Shown here one piece after another: positions 27,017 to 36,700 of a stretch of 64,000 nt of DNA. A program made the translations under genes and the position numbers. The notes beneath the pieces are model-generated. The model worked only from the letters and a program-made list of their open reading frames with translations, did no database searches and was not told where the DNA came from. Within the stretch, counting starts at the first letter, position 1, and each line of letters begins with the position of its first letter. Source of the DNA: Olavius algarvensis Delta 4 endosymbiont (GTDB lineage: Bacteria > Desulfobacterota > Desulfobacteria > Desulfobacterales > CAJINA01); contig CAJINA010000157.1 in the NCBI GenBank assembly GCA_905176665.1, forward strand, positions 186,001 through 250,000. Direction: 5' to 3'.

Positions 27017-27364
27017 GTTTCGCTTGCTCAATTTGACCGGTTACGGCCGCGGGGGTGAAGTTACTAACCGTGGTATCTACCGAAAAGGTCTTTGACGCTT
27101 AGCCCATGAATAGCTTTTCGATGGCAGCGGCTCTCCGGATAGATGCACTGGTTTTGGAAATCGGCGATGGCTGTCTAAAAAATAGAAGTACAGGGTTAAA
27201 ATGTCAATGCTTGAAAAAAATACCCACTGGGCTGTCACGCCCTCTGGTGTTTAAGTACCCCATCGTTACCCGGAGAGTGCATTCTTTGCTTGACCTGGAG
27301 CCCGGTTATCGGGTATGTGAATTTCAAAAATAATCTTCGAACGACGTGAGTTATGCACTAGGTC
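27017..27364. promoter_or_regulatory. Divergent spacer, possible pabA leader region
   Basis: No gene is supported here. A -35-like TTGACC (about 27290-27295) with TATGTG 18 bases on could start a leader RNA of about 90 bases running into the terminator hairpin that precedes pabA. No leader peptide rich in one amino acid and no T-box motif is visible. Confidence 0.35.
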
Positions 27365-27402
27365 CAGGCCACCCAGACTCCATGGGTTGGCCTGTTTTTT
27401 TT
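27365..27402 (+). terminator. Terminator hairpin just before pabA
   Basis: CAGGCCA (27365-27371) pairs with TGGCCTG (27388-27394), extended inward by CCCA/TGGG with one bulged base, and is followed by eight T (27395-27402). The nearest upstream gene is transcribed the other way, so this terminator can only act on a leader transcript for pabA, as an attenuator. It ends 11 bases before the start codon, overlapping the ribosome-site region. Confidence 0.8.
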
Positions 27403-27413
27403 GGGGAGAAGCG

Positions 27414-28106
27414 ATGACGGCGACTTTATTGGTGATCGATAACTACGACTCCTTTACGTACAATCTCGTACAGATGTTCCGTTGCTACGATTTGTCCATC
27501 GACGTACATCGGGCAGACAAGGTCAGCCTGGCCCATGTCCGGGAACACCGGCCGGACTATATCCTTGTCAGCCCGGGACCCAAGGACCCGTCCCGGGCCG
27601 GGATTTCGAAGACGCTTATCCGGGCCTGTTACCGTGAAATTCCTATTCTGGGGGTCTGTCTGGGTATGCAGTGCATCAACGAGGTCTTCGACGGCGAGAC
27701 CGTGCGAGCCGCGTTGCCGGTACACGGCAAAACCAGCCTGGTCAGCCATCGCAACGCTAGTGTCTTCGAAGGGCTGGTGTCTCCCCTGCGGGCGGCCCGG
27801 TATCACTCTTTGGTGACCTGTGTGAATGAAGCCCAGGGGTTGAAGATCAGTGCCATGAGTGACGACGGTGTTGTCATGGGCCTCTATCATCCGGATTATC
27901 CCCTGCACGGCGTCCAGTTTCATCCGGAAAGTTTTCTGACCGAGTACGGTTATCGCCTGATCGAAAACTTCCTGCGCCTGGGCCCGCTGAAAAACCCGCG
28001 GCAAATCGAATCGGTCCGGGAAACATTCAAATTCGGCGGTCCGAAAACGACGGTGCCCAGGACCCAGCTTTGCCAGGGAGGCATCAACGAACGGTCCACC
28101 CTGTAA
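27414..28106 (+). CDS. pabA: Aminodeoxychorismate synthase glutaminase PabA
   Basis: A 230-residue class I glutaminase giving ammonia to chorismate amination, for p-aminobenzoate and folate. The N-terminus VIDNYDSFTYNLVQ, nucleophile Cys82 (GVCLGMQC), and His170/Glu172 (QFHPESFLTEYG) are typical of PabA/TrpG. The pabB-pabC fusion downstream argues for PabA. GGGGAGA gives a good ribosome site. The last 35 residues go beyond the usual end. Confidence 0.92.
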   Translation: MTATLLVIDNYDSFTYNLVQMFRCYDLSIDVHRADKVSLAHVREHRPDYILVSPGPKDPSRAGISKTLIRACYREIPILGVCLGMQCINEVFDGETVRAALPVHGKTSLVSHRNASVFEGLVSPLRAARYHSLVTCVNEAQGLKISAMSDDGVVMGLYHPDYPLHGVQFHPESFLTEYGYRLIENFLRLGPLKNPRQIESVRETFKFGGPKTTVPRTQLCQGGINERSTL

Positions 28107-28142
28107 TTCCAATTAAAAATCAAGGCGGCCGGAAGGATCCAT

Positions 28143-30377
28143 ATGCAAACATTACCACAGTTGGCCGGTACGATTACCGGCATCTATTGTGAAGAACTGA
28201 TCCTTGCCGAGCCATTTGAGTCCCTGGCCGCCCGGTTTGCCGCTGAAACGGGGACGGTCGTACTGTTGAGCGGTGGGGATCTGGATTGTGCCCGCTATCA
28301 CCTGCTCGGCCTGTGGCCCTGGCTGACCTTGCGAGGAAAAGGGCGATCCATGCAGGTAACGGTCCGGGGTCAGGAAGTGTCTGCGACCCAGGATCCTTTC
28401 GATACCCTGCGGGAGGTCCTGGATGCGTTTGCGCTTCCAGATGCATCGCCGGCCCTGCCCCTGGCTGCCGGCCTGATGGGCTATCTGGCCTATGATCTTA
28501 AAGACTGTCTGGAAGTCCTGCCCCGTACCGCGCTGGATGATCTGAACCTGCCGGACATCTGCTTCTATGCACCGGCCGTGCTGGTTGTACACGATCGACA
28601 GGCCGACACGACCACCCTGCAGGTTCCCGATTTTTCAGGAAGCGGCCCTGCTCCCAGAAATTTGGCGGCGCGGTTTCACGAGCGTTTGACACAGCCGGCG
28701 CCCGGACAGACCCGATTTACTGGTAATAAAGAGAGCCTTGCCTCGGGATTTGACCGGCCGGACTATATGGCCGCCGTGGAGGCCATCAAAGCGTACATTG
28801 CGGCCGGGGACGTCTACCAGGTGAATATGTCGCAGCGCTTTGAGGCCGATTTTACGGGTAGCGGGTTTGATTTTTTCAGAGCCCTGTTTGAACGCAACCC
28901 GGCCCCGTTTTTTGCTTACGTGAATGCTGATGACCACCAGATTGTCTCTACCTCGCCCGAGCGATTTCTAAGCCGGGCGGCTTCCCGGGTGGAAACCCGG
29001 CCGATCAAAGGCACCCGGCCCCGGGGCCGGACAGAAGCGGCCGATAAGGTATTGCGCCGGGAGCTTGAAGAGAGTGTCAAGGATGACGCCGAACTGTCCA
29101 TGATCGTCGACCTGCTGCGCAACGACATTGGCCGGGTCTGTCGGGGCGGATCCGTGGCGGTGAGGGCTCACAAACGGGTGGAGGCCTATCAGAATGTCTA
29201 CCATCTGGTGTCGGACGTGGTCGGTGAACTGGAGCCCGGCAAAGATTCGGTTGATCTGATTCGAGCGGCCTTTCCCGGGGGATCCATTACCGGGTGCCCC
29301 AAGATTCGATCCATGGAGATCATCGATGAACTCGAGCCGCGTCGGCGCCACATTTATACTGGTTCAATCGGATATATCAGTTTTCATGATACGTTGGATC
29401 TCTCGATCGCAATTCGTACGGCCACCGTGGTCAATGACCGGATTGTATTCTCGGTGGGTGGCGGCATCGTTTTTGACTCTGACCCGACCGAAGAGTTTGA
29501 AGAAACCCTGCACAAAGGCCGTACCCTGATGGATGTTTTTGACACTGATCAAAAAGAGCGCAGCGCTATTTCCCGGGTGTGGCTGGACGGCAAGTTGGTG
29601 AGTTCGGAAAAAGCCGCCGTGAACGTATTCGATCGGGGGGTGCAATACGGATACGGATTTTTTGAAACATTGCGGGTTGTGGACGCGCGGATCGGTTATC
29701 TGAATGAACACCTGCGGCGTTTCAACAATACCTGGCAGGTGCTGTTCAATACCCCCGTACCGCAGGTCGACTGGGAGAGGGTCATCCGCCGTACGTTAGT
29801 GGCCAATGGGCTGGAAAAGGGTGTGGCCGCCGTTAAACTACTGGCGACCGGCGGGACCCGGGAACAGCCGCCCTACGACCACCGTTTGCTGGTGACCGGC
29901 CGCCCTTACGTTCACCGTCTCGCAGGGCAAGCGCAGCCGGGACAGCGCCTGTTCACATATCCCGAACCACGCCTGACGCCGCTGGCCGACCACAAAACAC
30001 TCAATTATCTCTACTACTTCCTGGCCGGTCGCTGGGCCGCCGCTTCGGGCGGTGATGAGGCCCTTGTTTTGAATCCGGACGGCAGTGTATCAGAAACCAA
30101 TACGGCCAATGTGCTTGTGCTTCGGGGCCGAACCGTTATAAGGCCTTCATCAGAACACGTCCTGCCGGGTGTAATGGAAGCGGCTGTCTGTCGGTACTTG
30201 GAACGGAGCGGGTACCGGGTTGTTGCGAACAAAATCCTGCCCCGGGAGCTCTTGGAGGCCGACCTGATTCTGCTGACCAATTCGTTGATGGGTGCCGTGC
30301 CGGTGCTCTCCTTGGATGGGACCGAATTGGCGACTGAATCCGAGTTGTGGCGGGAGATCAACAAGGAACTCCTTTAA
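28143..30377 (+). CDS. PabB-PabC fusion: ADC synthase and ADC lyase
   Basis: A 744-residue fusion. Residues about 1-465 are aminodeoxychorismate synthase component I, with the PIKGTRPRG motif (Lys about 289) that marks PabB as against TrpE, and GSITGCPKIRSMEIIDELE. Residues about 475-744 are a fold-type IV PLP enzyme, aminodeoxychorismate lyase, with DRGVQYGYGFFETLRV and the PLP lysine in DHKTLNYLYYF (about 618). With PabA it turns chorismate into p-aminobenzoate. Such fusions are known in other bacteria. Confidence 0.93.
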   Translation: MQTLPQLAGTITGIYCEELILAEPFESLAARFAAETGTVVLLSGGDLDCARYHLLGLWPWLTLRGKGRSMQVTVRGQEVSATQDPFDTLREVLDAFALPDASPALPLAAGLMGYLAYDLKDCLEVLPRTALDDLNLPDICFYAPAVLVVHDRQADTTTLQVPDFSGSGPAPRNLAARFHERLTQPAPGQTRFTGNKESLASGFDRPDYMAAVEAIKAYIAAGDVYQVNMSQRFEADFTGSGFDFFRALFERNPAPFFAYVNADDHQIVSTSPERFLSRAASRVETRPIKGTRPRGRTEAADKVLRRELEESVKDDAELSMIVDLLRNDIGRVCRGGSVAVRAHKRVEAYQNVYHLVSDVVGELEPGKDSVDLIRAAFPGGSITGCPKIRSMEIIDELEPRRRHIYTGSIGYISFHDTLDLSIAIRTATVVNDRIVFSVGGGIVFDSDPTEEFEETLHKGRTLMDVFDTDQKERSAISRVWLDGKLVSSEKAAVNVFDRGVQYGYGFFETLRVVDARIGYLNEHLRRFNNTWQVLFNTPVPQVDWERVIRRTLVANGLEKGVAAVKLLATGGTREQPPYDHRLLVTGRPYVHRLAGQAQPGQRLFTYPEPRLTPLADHKTLNYLYYFLAGRWAAASGGDEALVLNPDGSVSETNTANVLVLRGRTVIRPSSEHVLPGVMEAAVCRYLERSGYRVVANKILPRELLEADLILLTNSLMGAVPVLSLDGTELATESELWREINKELL

Positions 30378-30830
30378 AACGCGGATAAAACGTCCTTTGG
30401 CCCAATCGCGGTGCGTGTCACTTAAATCAGATCCCCAAAATACGATTTGGATCTACCCTGATAGGCATCGGCTTCGCCGGCACCTCCGGTCTGATGTTGG
30501 TGGCCACCCTGTATGGCTGGCAACCTGCCCGGCGCAGACAATTTGGTGAAGTCGGAAGCTCACCGATCGCCCGTCCGCAGCAGGAGTCTGCTACCGAGGC
30601 TGGAAAGACTGGACCTTGAACAAAAATCCACCTTTGAGCTGGTTTCTACTTGCGGGTGAAAAAAGAGAGCAGGAGGTACGAAATTGAGTGTGCACCCACA
30701 TAGTGGGGAGCAATGTAGACACACACCCAATTGTTGCCTGACAACCCATCGTAGCTGAAAACCTGGAGGGAGGGTTGGGGGACCCTGCGGCGGTTTGCCG
30801 CTGCCCAGGTTTGCGGCCAATAAGACCGTG
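30378..30830. other. Gene-free spacer with a possible gene remnant
   Basis: No complete gene is seen. In the plus-strand frame ending with TGA at about 30616-30618, the text IGIGFAGTSGLMLVATLYGW followed by basic and polar residues looks like a membrane helix and tail, but the frame has no start codon upstream of that helix. It may be the end of a decayed gene. The bases 30760-30820 are GC-rich and GGT-rich. Confidence 0.3.
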
Positions 30831-30992
30831 TTAAATGACAACGGTCCAGATGAAAAATGCAGCCAACTGCATGGTAATCAGGGCGCCTACCACTTTGGGA
30901 ACCGCAATCCCTTCTCTTTTTCTGATATTTCTGGCGACCATAGCGATTCTGGTCGGGTTCTGGTCGTAGGGTGTGGCGAAATTGGTATTCAT
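30831..30992 (-). CDS. 53-residue single-pass membrane protein
   Basis: A small gene: ATG at 30992, stop TAA at 30831-30833, 53 residues, with AGGAG (30999-31003) seven bases upstream. The N-terminal half is polar and basic (NPTRIAMVARNIRKREG), the rest one hydrophobic helix (GALITMQLAAFFIWTVVI), so it is likely an inner-membrane protein with its basic end inside. It lies downstream of a sigma-54-like promoter and palindromic activator sites next to the sigma-54 regulator gene. I do not recognise a family. Confidence 0.7.
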   Translation of the reverse strand: MNTNFATPYDQNPTRIAMVARNIRKREGIAVPKVVGALITMQLAAFFIWTVVI

Positions 30993-31053
30993 GTTCGTCT
31001 CCTATTTATCTACGATTTGTTTTCGATTCAATTGTCGTTCGGCTGTTATCATA

Positions 31054-31069
31054 TCAAGTTGCGTGCCAT
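31054..31069 (-). promoter_or_regulatory. Sigma-54-like promoter of the small membrane protein
   Basis: On the minus strand TGGCACGCAACTTGAT: a perfect -24 element (TGGCACG) and a -12 element TTGAT where TTGCA/T is consensus, with standard 10-base spacing between GG and GA. Transcription would start near 31043, about 50 bases before the small gene. The GA in place of GC is a weakness. Confidence 0.55.
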
Positions 31070-31246
31070 CTTGCCGCCCGGCTGCCGCACTTTGTCTTAA
31101 ATGGCTGTAAATAATCGTATTTTTTGGTAGCAAGAAACACCTTTTTTGAATTCGGGACCATGGCGCTGGTTCTGAAACCATGTCGGATTTGGCACTGTTG
31201 ATCCGGTTTCTGGTGTAATGCTCTGAATATAAAGGAATTTCAATGG

Positions 31247-31264
31247 TGCGCCAATAGTGGCGCA
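31247..31264. promoter_or_regulatory. Activator site 1 (TGCGCCA-N4-TGGCGCA)
   Basis: A perfect palindrome with 7-base arms and a 4-base centre, about 180-200 bases upstream of the sigma-54-like promoter. The spacing and form are like NtrC-class enhancer sites. It lies just beyond the end of the sigma-54 regulator gene. Confidence 0.65.
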
Positions 31265-31267
31265 GTA

Positions 31268-31285
31268 CGTGCCAATATGGGCGCG
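31268..31285. promoter_or_regulatory. Activator site 2 (degenerate copy)
   Basis: CGTGCCA-N4-GGGCGCG matches 10 of 14 arm positions of site 1. Its centre is exactly 21 bases from that of site 1, two helical turns, so two dimers would bind on the same face of DNA. Confidence 0.55.
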
Positions 31286-31302
31286 CGGCGGTTTGGGGCT
31301 GA

Positions 31303-33483
31303 CTATCTTATCTTGTAGATATTCATTTTGCGCTGCAGGGTCCGCAAGCCGATTTGCAGGCTTTTTGCGGTGCGGGTCCGGTTCCAGCGGTGTTCGGCGA
31401 GGGCCGCGCTGATATGCCGCTTTTCAAACACAGCCACCGCCTCCGGCAGGGAGGTGCTGGTTCGGTCTACAGACATAGCGCTGGCTTCCAGCGGAATGGC
31501 AGGGTCACCCACCAGGTCGAGGCGTTTGAGGGTCACAAAACGGTACATGACGTTCTGTAATTCACGCACATTTCCGGGCCAGTCATAGTTGGTCAGGGTT
31601 TCGATCACTGACGCGGTGACCGGGGGGCGCATCTTGCTATCGTAGGCTTTTAAAAAATGCGCCACCAATAGGGGGATGTCTTCCTTACGGTCCCTCAGGG
31701 GCGGCAGGTGAATCGGGATGACGTGGATGCGATAAAAGAAGTCGCTGCGCATTTCTCCCTTTTTAATAAGATCGTGCAGATTTCGGTTGGTGGCCGCGAT
31801 GATCCTGAATCCGGACGCCAGGGTTTCATTGCTGCCCACGGGAGTGTACCCCCCACCTTCTATGGCCCGCAGCAATTTTACCTGGAGCTCGGGCCTGATT
31901 TCACCGATCTCATCCAAAAACAGGCTGCCGCCGTCCGCTTCGCACAAAAACCCCTTTTTGTCACGATCAGCGCTGGTAAAAGCGCCTTTCTTGTGACCGA
32001 AGAACTCGCTTTCCAGTAGATTTTCTGGGATGGCACCGCAGTTTACCGGGATAAACGGGCCGTCCTGGCGGGTGCTGATATCGTGGATAGCCCGGGCCAC
32101 CAGTTCCTTGCCGGTCCCGGATTCACCGTAGATGATCATATTGGTTTCCGCCGAGGCGGCCATCAGCATCAGTTCAAACACTTCTTGCATGGCGGCGCTT
32201 TTTCCGACGATGTCGCCAAACTTGTGATGGTCGTCCAGCGTACCGCGCAGCCGGATGTTCTCTTCGCGCAGGTGGGCTTCGCTGTCGCGCAGGGCTTCTT
32301 CCATCTCCTTGCGCTTGTTGATGTCGGTGATCATGGCCTGGCAATAGACCGAATCGTCGGATAATTGGACGGGTACGTTGACACTATAGTACCAGCGGTG
32401 ATCGTGGGGGTTCTTGATTTCAAAACGGACGCGTTGCCCCTCAAAGACCTTTTCGGCCGCACACCAGGTGCACTTCGACGTCCGCTGGTGGATGGCTTGA
32501 TAGCAGACTTGGCCGGTGGCGTCACTTTCCATCCGCTTGATGAGGTTTTCATTCATGAACCGGATCCGGTAACCCTTGTCGATCGTGTAGATCAGGCCGT
32601 CATATCCCTCCAGGATGGCGCTGTAGAGGGTGTCGCGATCTCGCAGTTCCCGTTCGGTCTGTTTCAGTGAGGTGATGTCAATGAGTGAGGCGATGCTGCG
32701 ACCCCTGTCAGGCAGCATACCCACTTTGATGAAGATGTCTTTTGCCCGGCCTTTGCGATCGATAATTTTGCACTCGTACTCGGAAGGGGCATTATCTTCC
32801 TTTTCCCGGCGGGCATGGTGGTAGGTTTCTACCATGTCCCGGTCGGACGGATCGATGAAATCGGTCCATTTCATTTGACCTTCAATTTCCTCCCGGTGAT
32901 AGCCGGTCAGGTCTTCGAATTTCGGGTTGGCCATGGAAATGACCACATCCCGCTCCACGATGATGGAGGGCGAGCCGGAGTGGTGGAAGATTCGCTGGTA
33001 CTTGCTTTCCGCCAGGGATAGATCATCCATGCGGGCCTGCATTTCCAGCTTCAATTGGTTGTGGTACTGACGAAGCGATTCGTCCGTCCGCTTCTTGCGG
33101 GTGACGTTACGGACAATCATGATGACTTCATCGGCCGTGCTGTGGACCATCCGCGATTCGTAATGCCGGGGTTCCCCATCGAATAAAAGCGTATACTCAA
33201 GCGATTGGACTTTACCGCTGGCAAGGGTGGCCTCGAGTTTGCTCTGAAAAAGGTCGGCGATGTCAGCCGGCAGAACTGTCTGGAGCGCTTTGCCCAGGTA
33301 GGTGTCGGCCGGCCAGTACAATTCCGCCACCGCCCCTTCAAAACTGCGAAAGATGCCGTTGCGGTCCAGGCGAATGATCATGTCCGGAATGGCGTCAACG
33401 ATGGCCTGATAGGAACCCTGGTATCGGCTGCCGTCCAGCTTATCAATCGTAGCGTTCTCAGTATGTTGCGGTGTTTTCTTCAT
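31303..33483 (-). CDS. PAS-containing sigma-54 activator
   Basis: A 726-residue transcription activator. Three PAS sensor domains (about 25-130, 155-275, 280-395; the third has a CTWC pair that could bind metal or be redox-active) lead to an AAA+ domain with Walker A GESGTGKE (about 453), Walker B SLFLDEIGE, arginine finger region, and a Fis-type helix-turn-helix at the end (WNRTRTAKSLQIGLRTLQRKM). The sigma-54 contact loop reads GAFTSA where GAFTGA is usual. No receiver domain, so it senses directly. Palindromic sites occur both before this gene and beyond its end. Confidence 0.93.
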   Translation of the reverse strand: MKKTPQHTENATIDKLDGSRYQGSYQAIVDAIPDMIIRLDRNGIFRSFEGAVAELYWPADTYLGKALQTVLPADIADLFQSKLEATLASGKVQSLEYTLLFDGEPRHYESRMVHSTADEVIMIVRNVTRKKRTDESLRQYHNQLKLEMQARMDDLSLAESKYQRIFHHSGSPSIIVERDVVISMANPKFEDLTGYHREEIEGQMKWTDFIDPSDRDMVETYHHARREKEDNAPSEYECKIIDRKGRAKDIFIKVGMLPDRGRSIASLIDITSLKQTERELRDRDTLYSAILEGYDGLIYTIDKGYRIRFMNENLIKRMESDATGQVCYQAIHQRTSKCTWCAAEKVFEGQRVRFEIKNPHDHRWYYSVNVPVQLSDDSVYCQAMITDINKRKEMEEALRDSEAHLREENIRLRGTLDDHHKFGDIVGKSAAMQEVFELMLMAASAETNMIIYGESGTGKELVARAIHDISTRQDGPFIPVNCGAIPENLLESEFFGHKKGAFTSADRDKKGFLCEADGGSLFLDEIGEIRPELQVKLLRAIEGGGYTPVGSNETLASGFRIIAATNRNLHDLIKKGEMRSDFFYRIHVIPIHLPPLRDRKEDIPLLVAHFLKAYDSKMRPPVTASVIETLTNYDWPGNVRELQNVMYRFVTLKRLDLVGDPAIPLEASAMSVDRTSTSLPEAVAVFEKRHISAALAEHRWNRTRTAKSLQIGLRTLQRKMNIYKIR

Positions 33484-33564
33484 ATCTACTATTTGATTTT
33501 AATAGTTTTTTTCAATTCATAATCTGGCCGGGCAATTGGCATCTCCGGCCATAAATAGCATTGT

Positions 33565-33582
33565 GCGCCAAATATGGCACGT
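33565..33582. promoter_or_regulatory. Activator site 3, upstream of the regulator gene
   Basis: TGCGCCA-N4-TGGCACG matches 12 of 14 arm positions of site 1 and lies about 82-99 bases before the regulator start, which suggests autoregulation. Confidence 0.6.
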
Positions 33583-33789
33583 TTTGTGCGCAAAACGCAA
33601 GCTTGACCCATAAGGGGTGTCACCGTTTTTTTCAATGGGAAACCGACGATTTGCCGGTAGAGAAGGCAGGTGTGCGGTATTGGGTGCCGGGGCCGGGCGC
33701 CCATTTCGGTTTGCGTCGGCGGTGTCGGTTTAAAGCCGAGACGAGCTCACGACTGCCAATCGCGGCTGGCACTTGTCAACTTTATGGCA

Positions 33790-36700
33790 TTAAAGAGGAT
33801 AGCGTTCGATGTGCTTCACGATTTTATTCCGCTTTCTTTCCTTGATGATGGACCAGACACCGGCCCCGTCCTCTATCTCCGTTAGCATTTCGTTCAGCCC
33901 ATCTTCGAGCAGGGTGTCGTCACCGGCACTCTTTTCTTTCAAAAGGTCCAGCTGGACCAGGAAAATGACCTCGGCGCGGACGGCCGGATGCAGGCCCAGG
34001 ATAGTAAAAGACTGTTTATTACCGGCTTTCTTCAGCTTGCCAATCTGCTTGGCATAGACCTTCTGAAAATAGCGCATCGACAGATCATACTTTTGTTTAC
34101 TGAAACTTTTCATACCGAGTTTCAAGGCGGCTTTTCCGGTAGCGCTGTCGTCGAAATCGTCTGTCGGGGTAGGCGCGAGTGCCGGTGCTTTCGGCGGTGG
34201 CAGCGGAGCCGGTGGCGGGGCGGCGGCCGCCTCCTGGGCCGCCATACGGGCCTGCTCTCTTTTTACCAGGGCGGCCCGTTGTACGCGAAGAGCCTCCACG
34301 CGTGCCTTGACGATAAACCGGATTTCAAATTCAGGGGCCAGGGATTTTGCCTTGTTATCAGCCTGGTTGTAGGCGATCTGGGCCTGGGCGAGGTTGCTGT
34401 CGACTTCGGGCTGCTGAAAGCGCAAGCGATCACCGGTTGCGATATCCTGGAAGAAGGCCACCAGCAGGCGGGCGTCGGCCTGGGATCTTTTCGGCAGGTA
34501 GTTTATCTCCGGCGGTAGTTTGTCCAGGCTGATCCGCATCCCGTTTTCCCAGGAGCCGGGGGTAAGGGTTTGCTCTATCTGGCCGTAGACTGTCCGGGCG
34601 CGGGCCTGCTTGCTCTTCAGATCCAGACCAGCCTGCCGGGATTTGTTATCTTCGATTTTCCCGGCGGTGATAAAAGTCAGGTCTACCGTGGAGGCCAGAT
34701 CCCGGGCCTTCTGATCTGCCAGGCGATACGCGGAGAGGGCCATATTGAGATTGTCGGCGCTCTCCGGCCGCTGCGCCGTCAAGCGATCACCGTCTGCGAT
34801 AAATTGAAAGAAAGCGAGCAGCCGGGTAATGGTGGCTTTCCGGGTCGGGTCCAGCTGGGTGGATAAGAGGGCTTCCTGTTCGGTCAGCACACGACGGGCG
34901 GTGGGCCACGTTTCTGGTGTCAGGGACTGCATGATTTGAGCGTAGATTTTGTGTGCCTTGGCGGACTGTTGGCCCGCAGCCAATTGGTCTTTAAGGGCCA
35001 CCACGGTCCGAATTTTCTGTCTGGCTATCAGCCCGACATCCAGCGCCGCAGGCAGGGTCTGCCCCTTGGCCACGGCCTGGCGGTAGCTTTCCAGGGCGGT
35101 GTCGAGATTGGGCACGGTCGGGGGTTTGATTTCCGCCAGACGGTCGCCTTTATCAATACTGCGGAAGAACCCGGCCAGGGCCAGGCAATCGGCGCGGCGC
35201 TGGGCGTCGAGATATTGGGAAAACAGGTCCTGTTTTTCATAGACCAGCTTGCGGGCCTCCCGCCACTGGCCGGTGTCCAAGGCGGCGGCTATGCTCGCGT
35301 AGGTCTGCTCGGCCAGGACCTGGTTCTGTTTTTTCACCAGGGCATTTTTACGCTCATTCACCACGCTGGCTTTAAGCGACACTAAAAATGCCAGGTCGGC
35401 AATATCGGTCAGGGAGGATGCCTGGGCACCCGCCTGTTGGTAGGCGGCCGCGGCCTTATCAAGTATCGCGAGTGTCTCGGGCTGGGCAGCCAGCAACCGG
35501 TCGCCGGTATCGATGTGGTTGAAGAATTCCAGTAAGCGGTCGGCGGTGGTTTTTTGCGTGGGCTCCAGGTGTTCACGCAGCAGGTCCCGGCTCTGTATCA
35601 ATTGCTTGCGGGCTTCCGGCCACCTTCCGGGTGCGAGAGCAAACACGATCTGATCGTAGGTCTTGCGGGCCAAGGCTTGCTGTTGCCCTTGGGCTAACAA
35701 ATCCTTGCTCTCCACTACGGTGCGAATTTTTTGCCGGGCGATCAAACCGGTATCCAGATTGGCCGGCAGGGATTGCCCCTTGGCCACCGCGCGGCGGTAG
35801 GCCTCCAGGGCAGCATCTAGATTTTGCATGGCCGGCGGCTGGATTCCGGCCAGGCGGTCGCCCTCGTCGATATCCCTGAAAAAACCGATCAGCGTGGTGC
35901 TGTCAGCTTTGCTACGAGCATCGAGATGGGTGGTGAGCAGAGCCTGTTTGGTGTACAGCAGACTGCGGGCTTCCCGCCACTGTCCCGTGTCCAATGCCGC
36001 GGCGATCCGTGCATAGGTCTCTTTGCTTTCCTGCTTGAGGATCTGGGTCTGCAGATTGCCCTTCAATTTCTGCAAGTGGCCGGTTTTCTGCGCCGTGATG
36101 AATCCTACGTCAATGGTTTTCGGCAAGGTCTCGGCTTTCTGGGCCGCGCGCTGGTAGAATCCGGCGGCTGTGTCAAAGCCTTCCAAGGTTGCCGGCTGCC
36201 GGCTGATCAGGCGATCGCCTTCATCCGGGGAGGTAAAAAAGTCCACCAGGATGACCATGGCGCCCTTATTTTCAGGTGACAGATGGGTAGTAAGCAGAGC
36301 ACGGTTGGCATAGAGTTGCTTTTGCGCGGCCTGCCACTCGGATGGATTCAGGGATACGAGCAGCTTTTCCCAGGCCTGGGAAGCTTGTCGGGCCTGGAGT
36401 TCGGTGGCCAGCGCCGCCTGGCGGTTGGCGGTCGCTTTCAATCTCTGGCGGGCGATGAATCCGGGATCCAGGTTGGCCGGCAGGGCGTGGCTGGTTTTCT
36501 CAGCCGCCTGGTAGCTCTGCATGGCGGCTTTCAGGTGCTGTTGGGCCATAGGTTGTATACCGGCACTGAGATCACCTTTGTCGATGGCCTGGAAAAAGTC
36601 GTTCAAGGCGCTGACGTGCGCTTTTTCGTCTGGATCCAGTTGTTTTTGCAAAAACGACTGTTGTTGGTAAAGGCGCTTGCGGGCCCGTTCCCACTGTCCC

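Noticed and set aside
27382..27417. An 11-codon frame (MGWPVFFGEKR) ending on the pabA start as ATGA, as a possible Trp leader peptide.
   Set aside because: It has a single Trp codon and no ribosome site, and it lies within the terminator stem itself, so it is more likely chance.
30447..30618. A membrane-helix-like coding stretch after pabBC as a new small gene.
   Set aside because: There is no start codon before the helix and no ribosome site; kept only as a possible remnant.
33520..33600. A sigma-54 promoter for the regulator gene itself (TTTGGCGC...).
   Set aside because: The distance between the GG and GC elements is two bases too short; the motif fits the palindromic activator site better.
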